Shown in pieces: positions 4,876-7,181 of a stretch of DNA of 7,181 nt. Position numbers and translations under genes: made by a program. Each line of letters opens with the position of its first letter. Position 1 is the stretch's first letter. The DNA lies in the NCBI GenBank assembly GCA_052139595.1, contig JBKQWK010000274.1, positions 1 to 7,181 of the forward strand, read 5' to 3'. Below the pieces are notes generated by a model that saw nothing but the letters and a program-made list of their open reading frames with translations, was not told the origin of the DNA and ran no database searches. Source of the stretch: JBKQWK01 sp052139595. Its GTDB lineage: Bacteria > Actinomycetota > Thermoleophilia > UBA2241.

Positions 4876-5598
4876 TCACTCCTGCGATCTGTTGAAACCG
4901 ATCGTACGGTCAGAGTCGCTGGAGTGCGGCGATGAACTCTGATGGCTGTACGGGCAGACGGCGACGCAGATACCGCAGAGTTCGCCGAATTCGCTCAGAT
5001 CGCGCCTGAATCGCTGGCAAGCGGCGGCGTCGAATACGTCATCGCGCGTCATGCCGGCCTGCCAGGTGATGTTGCGACCGCTGCCAGCGGGGCAATGGTC
5101 GACGCACAAGCGACAGTTGCCGCAGTAGCCGGTCGTGACCGGCGTGCCCGGGGTCAGTAGCAGATCAGTAAAGACCGTCGCCAGGCGGACGGCCGGTCCG
5201 AGGTCAGGCGAGACGAAGAGACCCGTCTTGCCGATCCAGCCGAGGCCGGCCAGAGTGGCGACGATCTCGTGGGCAAAGTCAGGGCGGCCACGGTCGGATG
5301 TGGCAGGAACGCAGTGGGCCGCGTGACCATGGCCCTGGAGCTGCGCGACGAGCACGGCCGCAGCGGCGTCGAGGGCGTTGTCGAGTCGCAGGTACTCCTG
5401 CACATACGCGCTGGTTGAACCTGTTTCCACACTCAGAAGTGACCACGGCGCAAAACGCATGATCAGCGAGATTGCTCTCGGTAATGGTGGCGCTTCGCCG
5501 AAATGGGGCATGTTCGCGGCTACGCCCCAAGCGTCGATGCCCGTGCCGGCGAGAATATGCCCCACGGTATTGCGATCGAGTCTGTCGGTGGTATTCAT
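4876..5598 (-). CDS. Double-[4Fe-4S] protein, epoxyqueuosine reductase (QueG)-like paralog
   Basis: This 240-residue protein resembles the core of QueG-type proteins. GLGWIGKTGLFVSPDLGPAV (118-137) followed by RLATVFTDLLL is the conserved stretch before the clusters. CGNCRLCVDHCP (Cys159, 162, 165, 169) and Cys194 plus CGICVAVCP (Cys208, 211, 215) supply eight cysteines for two [4Fe-4S] clusters. True QueG is much longer (about 350 or more residues, with a C-terminal helical-repeat region in many species). This protein ends soon after the clusters in a Ser/His/Asp-rich tail, so it belongs to the shorter 4Fe-4S double-cluster group of unknown substrate. It may carry out electron transfer or a corrinoid-linked reduction (inference). 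The start is ATG 5598, backed by GGGAG five to six bases upstream; the open frame extends to 5703 without family resemblance. The nearest same-strand gene is the copper ATPase, 242 bases upstream. Confidence 0.85.
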   Translation of the reverse strand: MNTTDRLDRNTVGHILAGTGIDAWGVAANMPHFGEAPPLPRAISLIMRFAPWSLLSVETGSTSAYVQEYLRLDNALDAAAAVLVAQLQGHGHAAHCVPATSDRGRPDFAHEIVATLAGLGWIGKTGLFVSPDLGPAVRLATVFTDLLLTPGTPVTTGYCGNCRLCVDHCPAGSGRNITWQAGMTRDDVFDAAACQRFRRDLSEFGELCGICVAVCPYSHQSSSPHSSDSDRTIGFNRSQE

Positions 5599-5840
5599 TG
5601 GCGCTCCCACGGGCGTGCATGCATCCCGGCCATCGCTGCTTCTCGATCGGCCAACAGGCATCGTGGCACGCTGTCGCTGGCGCTGACAATGGACTGCGAC
5701 CAAGAGGTTGTGCCGAAGCTTTGGCCGTTCTGGCCATGACCCGCCGGGATGGTTGCGGTCAGTGTGGCCGTGCGGCCAGCGAGCGAGAGCGATGCTGGAA
5801 AATGCGGAGCCAGCGGAACCGCGAGCATCCTTTTCTGCCG
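5599..5840. other. Non-coding gap between the copper ATPase and the Fe-S protein gene
   Basis: No gene, tRNA or known riboswitch is recognised in these 242 bases. The sequence directly before the Fe-S gene holds its ribosome site (GGGAG on the minus strand, within 5603-5608). A 14-base dyad TGGCCG-TG-CGGCCA lies at 5765-5778. A nested inverted repeat lies at 5791-5829 (listed separately). A promoter for the Fe-S gene is expected here, but I cannot point to convincing -35/-10 boxes; a TTGTCA on the minus strand near 5689-5684 lacks a good partner. Confidence 0.4.
5791..5829 (-). terminator. Nested inverted repeat downstream of the copper ATPase; terminator candidate
   Basis: GATGCT (5791-5796) and AGCATC (5824-5829) form 6-bp outer arms about 12 bases after the ATPase stop. 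Inside, GCTGG (5794-5798) and CCAGC (5810-5814) offer a competing pairing. There is no T-run in the transcribed direction. A role as the ATPase mRNA 3' end is suggested by position only. Confidence 0.25.
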
Positions 5841-7181
5841 TCAGGAGACGGTGAAGCGGCGCAACCGCAAGCTGTTGCTGACAACGGTCACACTCGACAA
5901 GCCCATGGCGGCAGCGGCGAAGATGGGGTTGAGCAGTAGGCCAAAGGCGGGGTAGAAGGCGCCGGCGGCCAGAGGGATCAAGGCGACATTGTAGGCGAAG
6001 GCCCAGAAAAGGTTCTGCTTGATAACCTGGATCGTGCGCCGCGAAAGGCTGATGGCGGTGGCCACGCCGTTGAGGTCGCCGCTGATGAGGGTCACGTCAC
6101 TGGCCTCGATGGCGACGTCGGTGCCGGTGCCGATGGCAATGCCGATGTCGGCTTGCGCCAGCGCCGGAGCGTCGTTGATACCATCGCCGACCATGGCCAC
6201 CCGTCGTCCGCCGGCCTGCAGCTCGCGCACCTGGGCAGATTTCTGTTCGGGCAGCACTTCGGCGATAACGCGATCAACGCCGACTTGGCTGGCGATCGTC
6301 GCCGCCGTGCGGCGATTGTCGCCGGTGAGCATGACAACCTCAATGCCTTGCTCGTGCAAGCGCGCGATGGCCGCGGCAGAGCCATCCTTGACGCGGTCGG
6401 CGACCGCGATGAGGCCGGCCGGCCGGCCGTCGATACTCACATACACTGGCGTCTTGCCGGCCGTGGTGAGCGCCTCGGCACGTTCGTCTATGGCAGCCAC
6501 AAGGCGCTCGCTGCCGGCCACGATTTCGTGGCCCTCCACGAGCGCCTTGATGCCGTGCCCAGCGACAGCCTTGAAGTTCTCGGCCGCCGGCAGTTGCAGG
6601 CCGCGGTCCTCAGCGGCGTGCACAATCGCCGCACCCAGCGGGTGCTCAGAGCCACGCTCGGCGGCGGCAACCAGACGCAGCAGGTCGTCTTCGCTGCGCA
6701 CACCGCTGCCGCCGTCGCCCACAGCGTCGCCACTGCCGACCGCGTCGCCAGCGCCCACGGCTACCAGACTTGCAGTGGCGAAAACGATCACATCGGTCAC
6801 GCTCGGTCGGCCTTCCGTGATCGTGCCCGTCTTGTCCAGGACGACCGTCTGCAGCTTGTGTGCCGTCTCGAGCGATTCGCCGTCGCGGATCAGGATGCCA
6901 TTCTCGGCTCCTTTGCCGGTGCCGACCATAATCGCTGTCGGTGTTGCCAGGCCAAGCGCGCAAGGGCAGGCGATGACCAGAACGGCGACGAAGTTGAGGA
7001 GCGCGTAGTTGAAAGCGGGCGCAGGACCGAAGATGAGCCAGACAAGGAATGTCAGACTGGCGATGCCGATGACGATCGGTACAAAGTAGCTCGCGATGAC
7101 ATCGGCCATGCGGGCGATCGGCGGCTTACTACCCTGCGCTTGTTCGACGAGCTGCACGATCTGGGCCAGAGCCGTCTCTGC
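5841..7181 (-). CDS. copA: Copper-translocating P1B-type ATPase, C-terminal 446 residues (5' end outside the window)
   Basis: The gene runs off the right edge. The open frame continues to 7181 with conserved family sequence (ETALAQIVQLVEQAQGSK), so the GTG at 7157 is not the real start. Numbering from 7181, the channel motif Cys-Pro-Cys is at 72-74, the phosphorylation site DKTGT at 116-120, the nucleotide-domain SEHPLG at about 178-183 and the hinge GDGINDAP at 332-339. The final two membrane helices carry YN (397-398) and MGLSS (426-430). CPC plus YN and MxxSS is the Cu+ exporter signature (P1B-1), so the product should pump Cu+ (or Ag+) out of the cytoplasm with ATP. The A-domain TGE motif and any N-terminal CxxC metal domains are outside the window. 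A Gly/Asp-rich hexapeptide repeat (residues 142-159) is inserted between the P and N domains. Confidence 0.92.
   Translation of the reverse strand, partial: AETALAQIVQLVEQAQGSKPPIARMADVIASYFVPIVIGIASLTFLVWLIFGPAPAFNYALLNFVAVLVIACPCALGLATPTAIMVGTGKGAENGILIRDGESLETAHKLQTVVLDKTGTITEGRPSVTDVIVFATASLVAVGAGDAVGSGDAVGDGGSGVRSEDDLLRLVAAAERGSEHPLGAAIVHAAEDRGLQLPAAENFKAVAGHGIKALVEGHEIVAGSERLVAAIDERAEALTTAGKTPVYVSIDGRPAGLIAVADRVKDGSAAAIARLHEQGIEVVMLTGDNRRTAATIASQVGVDRVIAEVLPEQKSAQVRELQAGGRRVAMVGDGINDAPALAQADIGIAIGTGTDVAIEASDVTLISGDLNGVATAISLSRRTIQVIKQNLFWAFAYNVALIPLAAGAFYPAFGLLLNPIFAAAAMGLSSVTVVSNSLRLRRFTVS
6705..6758 (-). repeat. Three 18-bp tandem units encoding a Gly/Asp-rich insertion in the copper ATPase
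   Basis: On the minus strand the units encode VGAGDA, VGSGDA and VGDGGS, at 6758-6741, 6740-6723 and 6722-6705. The first two are near-identical at DNA level and the third is diverged. They lie between the end of the P-domain strand (VTDVIVFATASLVA) and the first helix of the nucleotide-binding domain (SEDDLLRLVAAAE), where most relatives have a short loop. In-frame unit duplication is the simplest explanation. Confidence 0.7.

Noticed and set aside
5599..5703. N-terminal extension of the Fe-S protein to a start at 5703
   Set aside because: The added 35 residues are Arg/Gln-rich with no family match, while ATG 5598 has a GGGAG ribosome site at proper spacing.
5599..5840. tRNA or riboswitch in the ATPase to Fe-S protein gap
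   Set aside because: No TTCGA-type T-loop, acceptor pairing or recognised riboswitch core; only short inverted repeats.
5472..5939. 155-residue open frame on the + strand spanning the gap between the Fe-S and ATPase genes
   Set aside because: It overlaps the 5' end of the Fe-S gene and the 3' end of the ATPase gene on the other strand, has no ribosome site, and shows no family resemblance.
6019..7008. 329-residue open frame on the + strand
   Set aside because: It lies antisense to the copper ATPase, whose motifs are intact. The translation is Ser/Thr/Pro/Arg-rich low complexity typical of a high-GC shadow frame.

Overview
The window is high-GC bacterial DNA (roughly 60-65% GC by eye) with tightly packed genes and strong G/C preference at third codon positions. 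Nothing in it fixes the taxon. The gene set (a YtcJ-type amidohydrolase, a TauE/SafE-DUF1634 pair, an SPFH protein, an eight-cysteine zinc-ribbon protein, a QueG-like iron-sulfur protein and a copper P-type ATPase) fits many high-GC, often environmental lineages. I see no tRNA, rRNA, CRISPR array, insertion sequence or phage gene.

Layout. Positions 1-122 may hold the 3' end of an upstream gene, then a possible extended -10 element abutting the first start codon. A complete amidohydrolase runs from 123 to 1772 (+). Positions 1773-2025 are not empty: the minus strand reads as the decayed C-terminal end of an MMPL/RND-type membrane transporter, whose stop codon lies back-to-back with the amidohydrolase stop inside a 16-bp perfect palindrome. 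Next comes a two-gene (+) operon, a TauE/SafE permease (2026-2832) and a DUF1634 membrane protein (2829-3191), with overlapping stop and start. It ends in a perfect 10-bp hairpin. A -10-like box near 3284 precedes an SPFH/stomatin-like protein (3392-4321), which ends in a very strong GGCCGGCC hairpin. After an unexplained stretch (4377-4528) and a pair of mutually exclusive hairpins, an eight-cysteine zinc-ribbon protein is encoded at 4573-4806 (+).

The rest is on the minus strand and convergent with the above. A small double-[4Fe-4S] protein related to epoxyqueuosine reductase (4876-5598) lies downstream of a Cu+-type P1B ATPase (5841-7181) that runs off the right edge. The two are separated by 242 bp of non-coding DNA with some inverted repeats.

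How the genes fit together. The TauE/SafE-DUF1634 pair is a recognised combination and probably works as one anion or organosulfur exporter unit. The metal and iron-sulfur genes on the right (Cu ATPase, Fe-S protein, Cys-rich protein) could loosely share a redox or metal theme, but nothing in the sequence proves it. The window looks mainly like ordinary chromosomal accessory DNA. I did not find a convincing undescribed multi-gene system. The points most worth a second look are the MMPL remnant, the eight-Cys protein with its switch-like leader, the leaderless-type start of the amidohydrolase, and a hexapeptide-repeat insertion in the copper ATPase.
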